NCBI GenBank assembly: GCA_964535575.1
Contig: CAZHTC010000004.1
Coordinates: forward strand, 1 to 64,000
DNA length: 64,000 nt
Origin: JAGPCK01 sp964535575
GTDB lineage: Bacteria > Bacteroidota > Bacteroidia > UKL13-3
Direction of reading: 5' to 3'
How positions within the stretch are numbered: the stretch's first letter is position 1; each line of letters opens with the position of its first letter. The notes beneath the pieces are model-generated. The model was not told the origin of the DNA. It ran no database searches and was given only the letters and a program-made list of their open reading frames with translations. The translations under genes were made by a program, and so were the position numbers. This document shows, piece after piece, positions 43,923-51,213 of the stretch.

Positions 43923-45074
43923 ATGAGCGATTTAACCAAAGTTGAAAACTTCACTTATTCCGGGCAAAAAATATTTGATAAGGCTCAGGATTTTCTTCCG
44001 ATTAACGGAACCGATTATGTAGAACTGTATGTGGGCAATGCTAAACAGGCGGCTCATTATTATAAAACTGCACTTGGATTTCAGGATTTGGCATATGCAG
44101 GACTTGAAACCGGAGTGCGCGACCGTACCTCTTACGTACTGCAGCAGGGAAAAATCCGATTGGTGCTCACCACCCCTTTTGATCCCAATAGCGAAATGGC
44201 ACATCACCTGCGTACGCATGGTGACGGAGTAAAAGTAATTGCCCTGTGGGTTGATAATGCATACGATGCTTTTGAGCAAACCACCAGCCGTGGTGCAACA
44301 CCTTATATGCAGCCAAGGACGGTAGAAGATAAAGACGGTAAAGTTCGTTTCAGCGGAATACATACCTATGGAGACACAGTTCACATTTTTGTGGAACGGA
44401 AAAATTATAATGGTTTGTTTTTGCCCGGATACGAAAAATTAGAAACAGGGTATAATCCTGGATGGACCGGTTTAAAATACATTGACCATATGGTGGGCAA
44501 TGTAGAATTAGGCTCTATGAATAAATGGGCCGATTTTTATGGCAACGTAATGGGCTTTGCCAACCTGGTAACGTTTGATGATAAAGACATCAGTACCGAG
44601 TACACCGCACTGATGAGTAAAGTAATGACCAACGGAAACGGCTACATTAAATTTCCTATTAACGAACCGGCTATCGGAAAAAAGAAATCGCAGGTGGAAG
44701 AATACCTTGATTTTTATAAAGGTCCGGGATGCCAGCATATAGCTGTAGCCACCGATGATATTGTATTTACCGTATCGGAAATGAAAAAACGCGGACTCGA
44801 ATTTTTACATGTACCGGGTACGTATTACGATACAGTGGAAGCACGTGTAGGTCATATTTCGGAAGACCTTGCCACACTAAAAAAATGGGGCATTATGGTT
44901 GACCGCGATGAGGAAGGGTATTTACTGCAAATATTTACCAAACCGGTAGAAGACCGTCCTACCCTGTTCTTTGAAATTATTCAACGAAAGGGAGCCAAAT
45001 CGTTTGGTAAAGGAAACTTTCAGGCTTTGTTTGAATCAATAGAAGCCGAACAGGAACGCAGAGGAACACTTTAG
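43923..45074 (+). CDS. hppD: 4-hydroxyphenylpyruvate dioxygenase
   Basis: This 383-residue Fe(II) enzyme converts 4-hydroxyphenylpyruvate to homogentisate, the step before HmgA. The metal ligands are in YIDHMVGNVE, GCQHIAVATDDI and LFFEIIQRKG. Length and domain pairing (two VOC halves) are normal. The remaining pathway genes (maleylacetoacetate isomerase and fumarylacetoacetase) are not in the window. Confidence 0.95.
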   Translation: MSDLTKVENFTYSGQKIFDKAQDFLPINGTDYVELYVGNAKQAAHYYKTALGFQDLAYAGLETGVRDRTSYVLQQGKIRLVLTTPFDPNSEMAHHLRTHGDGVKVIALWVDNAYDAFEQTTSRGATPYMQPRTVEDKDGKVRFSGIHTYGDTVHIFVERKNYNGLFLPGYEKLETGYNPGWTGLKYIDHMVGNVELGSMNKWADFYGNVMGFANLVTFDDKDISTEYTALMSKVMTNGNGYIKFPINEPAIGKKKSQVEEYLDFYKGPGCQHIAVATDDIVFTVSEMKKRGLEFLHVPGTYYDTVEARVGHISEDLATLKKWGIMVDRDEEGYLLQIFTKPVEDRPTLFFEIIQRKGAKSFGKGNFQALFESIEAEQERRGTL

Positions 45075-45133
45075 ACAAAGTAATATTATATATTAACACT
45101 AGCCCTGGCTAAGAAGCAACAAACTTTATAAGT

Positions 45134-45844
45134 ATGGCTTCAGAAAAACAAGATAGTGAATGCAACCATTGCCGAGCCCGATTAAAGTCTGCTTTCTGTG
45201 TATTGAGTCAGGAAGAGTTTGAAAACTTAAGTCTTGCAAAACAATGCACCGTTTACAAAAAGGGAAGAACCATTTTTAGTGAAGGAACTTTGCCGGAAGG
45301 CTTGTATTGTGTACATAATGGTAAAGTAAAAATAACTCAAACCGGTGCTGATGGGAAAGAGCAGATTTTGCATCTGGCCAAAAGCGGTGATGTAATTGGC
45401 TACAGAGCCATCTTAGGTGGGGATCGGTTTTCGTGTTCTGCTATTACCTTAGAAGATTCAGAAGTATGTTTTATTCCTAAAAACATTTTTCTTTCGCTTA
45501 TAGAATCCAATTCTAAACTGGCCATGCAGTTTATCAATATGTTTGCCACCCTGCTCCGGGATATGGAACGCAACCTGGTAAATCTTTCCCAAAACCCGGT
45601 GAAAGAACGTATTGCCCAATGTCTGGTATTACTTAAGAGAAATTACGGTTTTGTAGAAGGAACAAACCAGCTTAATATTGCCATTACCCGTGAGGAAATG
45701 GCTAATATAGCCAGCACCACGCGCGAAACGCTCATTCGCACGTTAGTTGAATTTCAGGACGAACATATTATAGAACTCACAGGAAAACGAATTGCCATTC
45801 TCGATCACAAAAAACTGGAGAAGCTTGCCAATATTTCGGATTAG
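45134..45844 (+). CDS. Crp/Fnr-family transcriptional regulator with N-terminal cysteine cluster
   Basis: This 236-residue regulator has a cyclic-nucleotide-binding-type sensor (about 27-150) and a winged helix (ITREEMANIASTTRETLIRTLVEF). Near the N-terminus C10, C13 and C22 form CxxC-x8-C, recalling the iron-sulfur ligand cluster of FNR. More cysteines follow at about residues 36 and 58 and in the FSCSAIT and SEVCFIPK segments. It could sense O2 or redox state. It lies directly behind two O2-dependent dioxygenase genes, and may control them, which is inference. Confidence 0.88.
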   Translation: MASEKQDSECNHCRARLKSAFCVLSQEEFENLSLAKQCTVYKKGRTIFSEGTLPEGLYCVHNGKVKITQTGADGKEQILHLAKSGDVIGYRAILGGDRFSCSAITLEDSEVCFIPKNIFLSLIESNSKLAMQFINMFATLLRDMERNLVNLSQNPVKERIAQCLVLLKRNYGFVEGTNQLNIAITREEMANIASTTRETLIRTLVEFQDEHIIELTGKRIAILDHKKLEKLANISD

Positions 45845-45859
45845 AAGCACACGCAACAA

Positions 45860-46390
45860 TTACTTTATTTCTGACGAATCTTTCAGCAAATCTTTAAATT
45901 CGAGCGACAACGAATTTACACAGTAGCGCAGGCCTGTGGGTGCAGGGCCATCATCAAATACATGCCCTAAATGTCCGCCACACTTGGCACACATAATTTC
46001 AGTTCTGCTCATTCCGTGCGATTCATCGGTTACATACTTTATCCGTGTTGAATCGAGCGAAGCAAAAAAAGATGGCCATCCGCAACCTGAATTAAACTTG
46101 GTTGAAGAGCTGAAGAGTTCGTTTCCGCAGGCAGCGCAGGTATACATTCCCTCCTTTTCATGCAATTCAAATTTTCCGCTAAAAGGCCTTTCAGTTCCTT
46201 TTTGCCTCAACACATAATACTGTTCGGGAGTCAACTGCTTTTTCCATTCCTCCTCGGTTTTAACCACATCAAACTCTTTTTTGGTGCTGTCTTTTCCACC
46301 ATTCAGTTCATCAATCTTGTTACTTTTCATGTCGCGCATAGTACAACTCAATAAAATAAAGGTTACTAAAATAATCCATAAAGCTTTCAT
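45860..46390 (-). CDS. msrB: Lipoprotein peptide-methionine (R)-S-oxide reductase
   Basis: This 176-residue MsrB reduces R-methionine sulfoxide. Two CxxC pairs bind zinc (CAACGNELF and CAKCGGHLGHVFDDG), and the catalytic Cys is in LRYCVNSLSLEF. A lipoprotein signal (FILLSC, Cys16) places it outside the inner membrane, where it would repair envelope proteins. It converges on the Crp/Fnr gene with 15 bases between. Confidence 0.93.
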   Translation of the reverse strand: MKALWIILVTFILLSCTMRDMKSNKIDELNGGKDSTKKEFDVVKTEEEWKKQLTPEQYYVLRQKGTERPFSGKFELHEKEGMYTCAACGNELFSSSTKFNSGCGWPSFFASLDSTRIKYVTDESHGMSRTEIMCAKCGGHLGHVFDDGPAPTGLRYCVNSLSLEFKDLLKDSSEIK

Positions 46391-46398
46391 ATCATTTC

Positions 46399-46406
46399 CA
46401 AAATTA
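46399..46406 (-). promoter_or_regulatory. -7 promoter element of msrB
   Basis: On the minus strand TAATTTTG (46406-46399) is an exact match ending 8 bases before the msrB ATG. It implies a very short leader. Confidence 0.5.
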
Positions 46407-46503
46407 AGGTGTTTTGGGATTTAGACGTTAAAAAGTCTCAAACCTTACACAACAGTAAAATTAAAACTAAGTTTTATTACAAACAGTCCCATGGTTAATA
46501 TGT

Positions 46504-46533
46504 TTGAATAATCATATTTTTTCTTAACTTTTG
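46504..46533 (+). promoter_or_regulatory. Promoter of the 46551 lipoprotein gene
   Basis: TTTG at 46503-46506 and AACTTTTG at 46526-46533 (one mismatch to TAnnTTTG) are separated by 19 bases. The ATG at 46551 follows. Confidence 0.5.
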
Positions 46534-46550
46534 CAGGTGGTTAATTGAAT

Positions 46551-47129
46551 ATGAAAAGAACTCTAAAAGGAATACTATTATTATCAGGTTTATTACTGGC
46601 CTGTTCCGGTGCCAAAAAAACTGTATCAGGTACTGCCCCCGCATCTAAAACTCCGGTAACCATCAGGCTTGAACTAAGCACAACCATTTTTACTCCGGAT
46701 AAAAACCCGGATGATGGTTTGGTGTGTTACCTTACCAATAATACTGCGAACATGCTCGAAATAGGCATGGATACCCTTTTTCGTTTTTTCACACTCTATG
46801 GACAGGGAAACAGCCAAAAATACCCCATGTTTTTAAACTATAACCTGCCGGCCGAATTTTCGTCAAAAGACAAATTATACATAGATCCGGGCAAAACAGA
46901 GGCTATTTTCAGAAGTCCGTTAAACCAGTTGTTTTTTAATCAGCTCAGGTTTGGAAAGGGTGAAAATGGCTGGATGTGGCAAAGCACCATTAAACAAAAG
47001 GTAGATTTTTCACCTGTGCATGATTATGATAAATTACAAAAAGAAGCCTTGTTCTGGTTCGACCTTAAATGGGGTGGAAAAAATTATTCCTCAAATAAGG
47101 TAATGCTGAACATTATCCCGAAATCCTGA
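46551..47129 (+). CDS. Lipoprotein of unknown function
   Basis: This 192-residue protein has a lipobox LLLAC (Cys18) and then a beta-rich domain of unknown family, including PDDGLVCYLTNNTANMLEIG. The ATG at 46551 is preferred to a TTG two codons upstream. Its stop TGA abuts the TCA that encodes the stop of the convergent cupin gene. No partner genes suggest a role. Confidence 0.7.
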   Translation: MKRTLKGILLLSGLLLACSGAKKTVSGTAPASKTPVTIRLELSTTIFTPDKNPDDGLVCYLTNNTANMLEIGMDTLFRFFTLYGQGNSQKYPMFLNYNLPAEFSSKDKLYIDPGKTEAIFRSPLNQLFFNQLRFGKGENGWMWQSTIKQKVDFSPVHDYDKLQKEALFWFDLKWGGKNYSSNKVMLNIIPKS

Positions 47130-47495
47130 TCAGATCCGGTAGGTATCTCTGCTGTGCTCGGCTATGGAATTACATTCTAAAAATGAGATATCAGTTACCG
47201 CTTCTACCTCGTGCCATACCTGCTTAGGAAATAAGATGCGGCACGGACCTATGGCCTTTAAACTTCCTTTTTCGTTTGTTTCTACATGCATGTAGCGTAT
47301 CACTGCCTCGCCCGACAACAAGTAAAAAATTTCAGGATTCTTTACCGGTTCTGTTCCTTTGTGGTAATGATTTCCGTTTATGCTTCCCTTCATCCGCGTA
47401 CCATAAATAAATTCTCCGGTACGGTTTAGTTCAAGTGTAAAAGTTGCACCACGTTCGTTTTCTCCCGCCAAATGCAACGATGTTACTTCAATCAT
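47130..47495 (-). CDS. Cupin-domain protein
   Basis: This 121-residue single-cupin protein has metal-binding-type residues in NGNHYHKGTEPV (His-x-His) and KQVWHEVEA. The ligand or reaction is unknown; related folds include sugar isomerases and sensors. It overlaps the topoisomerase gene by 4 bases (ATGA), so it is translationally coupled to it. The pairing has no obvious functional explanation. Confidence 0.75.
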   Translation of the reverse strand: MIEVTSLHLAGENERGATFTLELNRTGEFIYGTRMKGSINGNHYHKGTEPVKNPEIFYLLSGEAVIRYMHVETNEKGSLKAIGPCRILFPKQVWHEVEAVTDISFLECNSIAEHSRDTYRI

Positions 47496-49378
47496 ACTTC
47501 ATCAAGCATGGCTTCGGGCGAAACGCTAATGGTTTCCACCACATCTTTTTCTACCCGAAGGTTTTCAATAATAAAGTTCTGGCGGTCGGGGGTATTTTTA
47601 CCCATATAATACTCAAGCAATTTAGGAATGGTAGTATCCTGTTTAAGTATAATTGGATCCAACCGGATATCCTCACCAATAAAATTTTCAAACTCTTCGG
47701 GAGAAATTTCACCTAAACCTTTAAAGCGGGTGATTTCGGGTTTGGCTCCCAATTTTGCTATGGCTTTTTGCTTTTCCTCTTCGCTGTAGCAGTAAAAGGT
47801 TTCCTTTTTATTTCTTACCCTGAACAAGGGTGTTTCCAGAATATAAAGATGTCCGTTCTTTACCAAATCCGGGAAAAACTGAAGGAAAAAAGTCATGGTA
47901 AGTAATCGAATATGCATTCCGTCCACATCGGCATCTGTTGCAATTACAATACGGTTGTAACGTAAATCGTCAATGCCTTCTTCAATATTGAGCGCATGTT
48001 GGAGCAAATTGAATTCTTCATTTTCATAAACCACTTTTTTGGTGAGCCCGTAACAATTGAGGGGCTTACCGCGCAAGCTGAATACGGCCTGTGTTTCCAC
48101 ATCGCGCGATTTGGTAATAGAACCACTGGCTGAATCTCCTTCGGTAATAAACAGAGTTGTTTCTAATCTTTTCTCATTATTGCCTTCGTTAAAATGCAGG
48201 CGGCAATCGCGCAGTTTTTTATTATGAAGCGATGCCTTTTTTGCACGTTCGTTGGCAAGTTTCTTTATTCCGGCCATTTCTTTTCGTTCGCGCTCACTTT
48301 GCATTATACGCTTGAGCATTGCTTCAGCCGTTTGCGGATTTTTATGGAGGTAATCGTCTAACTCCTTTTTAAGGAAATCGCCAATGAAACTTCGCACACT
48401 TGGGCCATCGGGTCCTACGTTTTGAGAACCAAGTTTTGTTTTGGTTTGAGATTCAAATACCGGTTCCTGAACACGTATGCTAATGGCTGCAATCACGGAA
48501 GCCCGTATATCGGATGCATCCAGGTCTTTTTTATAAAACTCGCGAATGGTTTTTACAATAGCCTCTCTGAAAGCCGCGAGGTGGGTACCACCTTGGGTGG
48601 TATGCTGCCCGTTAACAAACGAATAGTATTCTTCTCCGTATTGGTTCTCGTGTGTAAACGAAACTTCTATATCGTGCCCCTTCAGGTGAATGATTGGATA
48701 ACGCATGTCCTCTTCATTGGTTTTGCGTTTGAGTAAATCAAGCAACCCGTCTTTAGAGAAAAACTTTTGGTCGTTTAGCGTAATGGTAAGACCTGAATTA
48801 AGGTATACATAATTCCAGATCATGTTTTCCAGATATTCCGGAATAAAGTGGTAGTTTTTAAAAATAGAATCATCGGGTGCAAAAGTGATGATGGTTCCGT
48901 TGGGCAAATCACAGGCACCTTCCCTATGCTCTTTGGTGAGTTCTCCTTTCGAAAACTCAGCAATCTTGGTACGTCCGTCACGTACGGACTGTACTTTAAA
49001 GTAGTTTGACAAAGCATTCACTGCTTTGGTTCCCACCCCGTTTAATCCAACCGATTTTTGAAATGCAGATGAATCGTATTTACCTCCGGTATTAATTTTG
49101 GATACGCAATCAATTACCTTCCCAAGCGGTATCCCCCGCCCGAAGTCGCGCACCACTACTCTTCCATCGGCAATTTTAATATCAATCACCCTTCCATTGC
49201 CCATCACATACTCGTCAATAGAATTATCAATAATCTCCTTGAGCAGAATATAAATCCCGTCATCCATTGATGAACCGTCACCCAGTTTACCAATATACAT
49301 TCCCGGACGAAGACGAATATGCTCCTTCCAATCAAGCGACCTGATGCTGTCTTCTGAATAGTTATTTTTCGCTGCCAT
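47492..49378 (-). CDS. parE: DNA topoisomerase IV subunit B
   Basis: This 628-residue type IIA topoisomerase ATPase subunit decatenates daughter chromosomes. It has the GHKL ATP site (EIIDNSIDEY, GRGIPLG, GLNGVGTKAVNALS) and the TOPRIM domain (TEGDSASGS, DADVDGMHIR). Its length suits ParE rather than the longer gram-negative GyrB. The partner parC is not in the window. It overlaps the cupin gene by 4 bases. Confidence 0.92.
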   Translation of the reverse strand: MAAKNNYSEDSIRSLDWKEHIRLRPGMYIGKLGDGSSMDDGIYILLKEIIDNSIDEYVMGNGRVIDIKIADGRVVVRDFGRGIPLGKVIDCVSKINTGGKYDSSAFQKSVGLNGVGTKAVNALSNYFKVQSVRDGRTKIAEFSKGELTKEHREGACDLPNGTIITFAPDDSIFKNYHFIPEYLENMIWNYVYLNSGLTITLNDQKFFSKDGLLDLLKRKTNEEDMRYPIIHLKGHDIEVSFTHENQYGEEYYSFVNGQHTTQGGTHLAAFREAIVKTIREFYKKDLDASDIRASVIAAISIRVQEPVFESQTKTKLGSQNVGPDGPSVRSFIGDFLKKELDDYLHKNPQTAEAMLKRIMQSERERKEMAGIKKLANERAKKASLHNKKLRDCRLHFNEGNNEKRLETTLFITEGDSASGSITKSRDVETQAVFSLRGKPLNCYGLTKKVVYENEEFNLLQHALNIEEGIDDLRYNRIVIATDADVDGMHIRLLTMTFFLQFFPDLVKNGHLYILETPLFRVRNKKETFYCYSEEEKQKAIAKLGAKPEITRFKGLGEISPEEFENFIGEDIRLDPIILKQDTTIPKLLEYYMGKNTPDRQNFIIENLRVEKDVVETISVSPEAMLDEV

Positions 49379-49444
49379 GCTTCACAAGTTATTTATCAAA
49401 TTCAATCAGTAAAACTAAGTGCAACAAACGTGGCTTTCAACCCT

Positions 49445-49452
49445 TAGTTTTG
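49445..49452 (+). promoter_or_regulatory. -7 promoter element of mnmD
   Basis: TAGTTTTG is an exact match ending 7 bases before the GTG at 49460. It implies little or no leader. Confidence 0.5.
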
Positions 49453-49459
49453 CAGGGTT

Positions 49460-50113
49460 GTGGAAAATAAACTCATTCTTACCCAAGATGGCTCTCACAC
49501 ACTGCTTTCCGAAAAATTCGGGGCACATTATCATTCCATTTTTGGAGCTGTAAACGAATCGGAACACGTATTTCTGAAGGAGGGATTAGTGCAATTTCAA
49601 CACAAGGCATTCATTTCCATTCTTGAAACCGGCTTTGGCACCGGATTAAATGCCTGGCTTACCTGGCAAAAAACTCCAAATCAAACCATTTCTTACACTG
49701 CTTTTGAAACTGACCCCATCAGTGCAGATTTGGCAGAAAAATTAAATTATGCCCCCTTAGGCGATACCGGCAACTTTCTTCAACTGCATACCTGCAAATG
49801 GAATGAACCAGTTAGACTAGCTCCTCATTTCACGCTCTTAAAACTAAATCATCCTGTTCAAGAATACCCTTTGCCGGAAGGGGTTGATTTAATTTACCAT
49901 GATGCTTTTGCCCCCAATATACAGCCCGAATTATGGGATATTTCCCTTTTTCAAAAGTATTATGATTGCTTAAATGAAGGCGGAATATTGGTAACCTATT
50001 GTGCCAAAGGAGATGTAAAAAGGGCTTTGAGGGAAACGGATTTTAAAGTAGAAAGACTGCAGGGACCTCCCCGAAAAAGGCATATGTTGCGAGCCACCAA
50101 ACAAATACGATGA
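49460..50113 (+). CDS. mnmD: tRNA 5-methylaminomethyl-2-thiouridine methyltransferase (MnmD, MnmC N-domain)
   Basis: This 217-residue SAM methyltransferase completes mnm5s2U34 in tRNA. It has ISILETGFGTGLNAWL (SAM site) and the family signature YHDAFAPNIQPELWD. In enterobacteria this activity is the N-terminal half of MnmC. The start is GTG at 49460. It overlaps the following FAD oxidoreductase gene by 4 bases, in the same order as the fused MnmC domains. Confidence 0.85.
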   Translation: MENKLILTQDGSHTLLSEKFGAHYHSIFGAVNESEHVFLKEGLVQFQHKAFISILETGFGTGLNAWLTWQKTPNQTISYTAFETDPISADLAEKLNYAPLGDTGNFLQLHTCKWNEPVRLAPHFTLLKLNHPVQEYPLPEGVDLIYHDAFAPNIQPELWDISLFQKYYDCLNEGGILVTYCAKGDVKRALRETDFKVERLQGPPRKRHMLRATKQIR

Positions 50114-51162
50114 ATGTTGACTATCTGATAGTAGGCCAAGGAATAGCGGGCTCCATTTTGAGCTACGAATTGATGAAACACGGAAATAAAATATTCCTAG
50201 TAGATAATTATTATCCAAATTCATCCTCACGTGTGGCAGCGGGCTTATTTAATCCTGTTACCGGCCGAAGAATGGTACATACCTGGATGGCAAATGAACT
50301 TTTTAGTCTGGCTCATTCTTATTACCCAAAAATAGAAACAGAGCTTGGCGCAAATTTTTTTCATCCCCTGCCGCTGCATTATCTTTTTTCTTCGGTTAAA
50401 GAGTCGAACGACCTCCATGCAAAGTTTGGGGATACAGAATTTGCCAACTGGATTAACCAAAACCCGAACGGAAATTATTTGAGTGATATACATGCACCAC
50501 TTGGATTTTTAGAATTAAAACAAGCCGGATGGTGCCACGTGGGCAAGATGCTGGCAGTGTTTAAAAATTACTTTGAAACCAGCCAATGCTACCTGCAGGA
50601 AGAATTTAATTATGATAACCTAAGGCAAACTCCTGCCGGTTGGGAATATGGCCCTGTAAAAGCCGAAGCCGTTATTTTTTGTGAAGGCGCGAGGGCAACA
50701 GCAAACCCGTGGTTTGGCCACCTCCCGTTTAAACCGGTAAAAGGTGAAATTATAACTTTCAAAAGCGAGAAGCTAAGCCTTGCATCCATTGTGAAGCAGC
50801 ATTACTGGATTATTCCTCAGGGTAACGGGATATTTAAATGCGGAGCTACCTTTGATTTTAACCGGATTGACGAAACACCCACCAAAGAGGCTTTTAACGA
50901 ACTGGAAACCTGGCTAAACAAAACAGTAAAAGTTCCATTTGAAGTAATTCTCCATCAGGCAGCCATAAGACCGGCCGTACTTGACCGCAGGCCGCTTCTT
51001 GGGGAGCATGCCAGGTATAAAAATTTATTTATCTTCAATGGGTTTGGGTCAAAAGGAGTATCCCTAACTCCGTTTTTAGCCAGTCATTTTATTGGTTATT
51101 TAACTCACAAAAATGACCTGATACCTGAAGTGAATCACCAGCGTTTTCTGCCAGGTAAGTAA
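50110..51162 (+). CDS. FAD-dependent oxidoreductase, MnmC C-domain-like
   Basis: This 350-residue DAO-family protein has an FAD dinucleotide-binding motif, YLIVGQGIAGSILSYEL. The C-terminal FAD-binding part includes AIRPAVLDRRPLLGEH and GFGSKGVSL. It could remove the carboxymethyl group of cmnm5U34, the job of the second half of E. coli MnmC. The coupling to mnmD supports this. The assignment by family similarity is moderate, since DAO proteins act on many amines and amino acids. Confidence 0.7.
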   Translation: MNVDYLIVGQGIAGSILSYELMKHGNKIFLVDNYYPNSSSRVAAGLFNPVTGRRMVHTWMANELFSLAHSYYPKIETELGANFFHPLPLHYLFSSVKESNDLHAKFGDTEFANWINQNPNGNYLSDIHAPLGFLELKQAGWCHVGKMLAVFKNYFETSQCYLQEEFNYDNLRQTPAGWEYGPVKAEAVIFCEGARATANPWFGHLPFKPVKGEIITFKSEKLSLASIVKQHYWIIPQGNGIFKCGATFDFNRIDETPTKEAFNELETWLNKTVKVPFEVILHQAAIRPAVLDRRPLLGEHARYKNLFIFNGFGSKGVSLTPFLASHFIGYLTHKNDLIPEVNHQRFLPGK

Positions 51163-51199
51163 TATTTGTCCACTCTGAAAAAATATCGTTCAGGGAGTT

Positions 51200-51207
51200 T
51201 ATATTTG
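51200..51207 (+). promoter_or_regulatory. -7 promoter element of the histidine kinase gene
   Basis: TATATTTG is an exact match ending 6 bases before the GTG at 51214. It lies inside the longer reading frame that would start at TTG 51166. Confidence 0.5.
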
Positions 51208-51213
51208 AGACTT

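Noticed and set aside
51166..51213. TTG start of the histidine kinase
   Set aside because: It would put sixteen residues before a clear signal peptide and lies upstream of an exact -7 box; the GTG at 51214 fits better.
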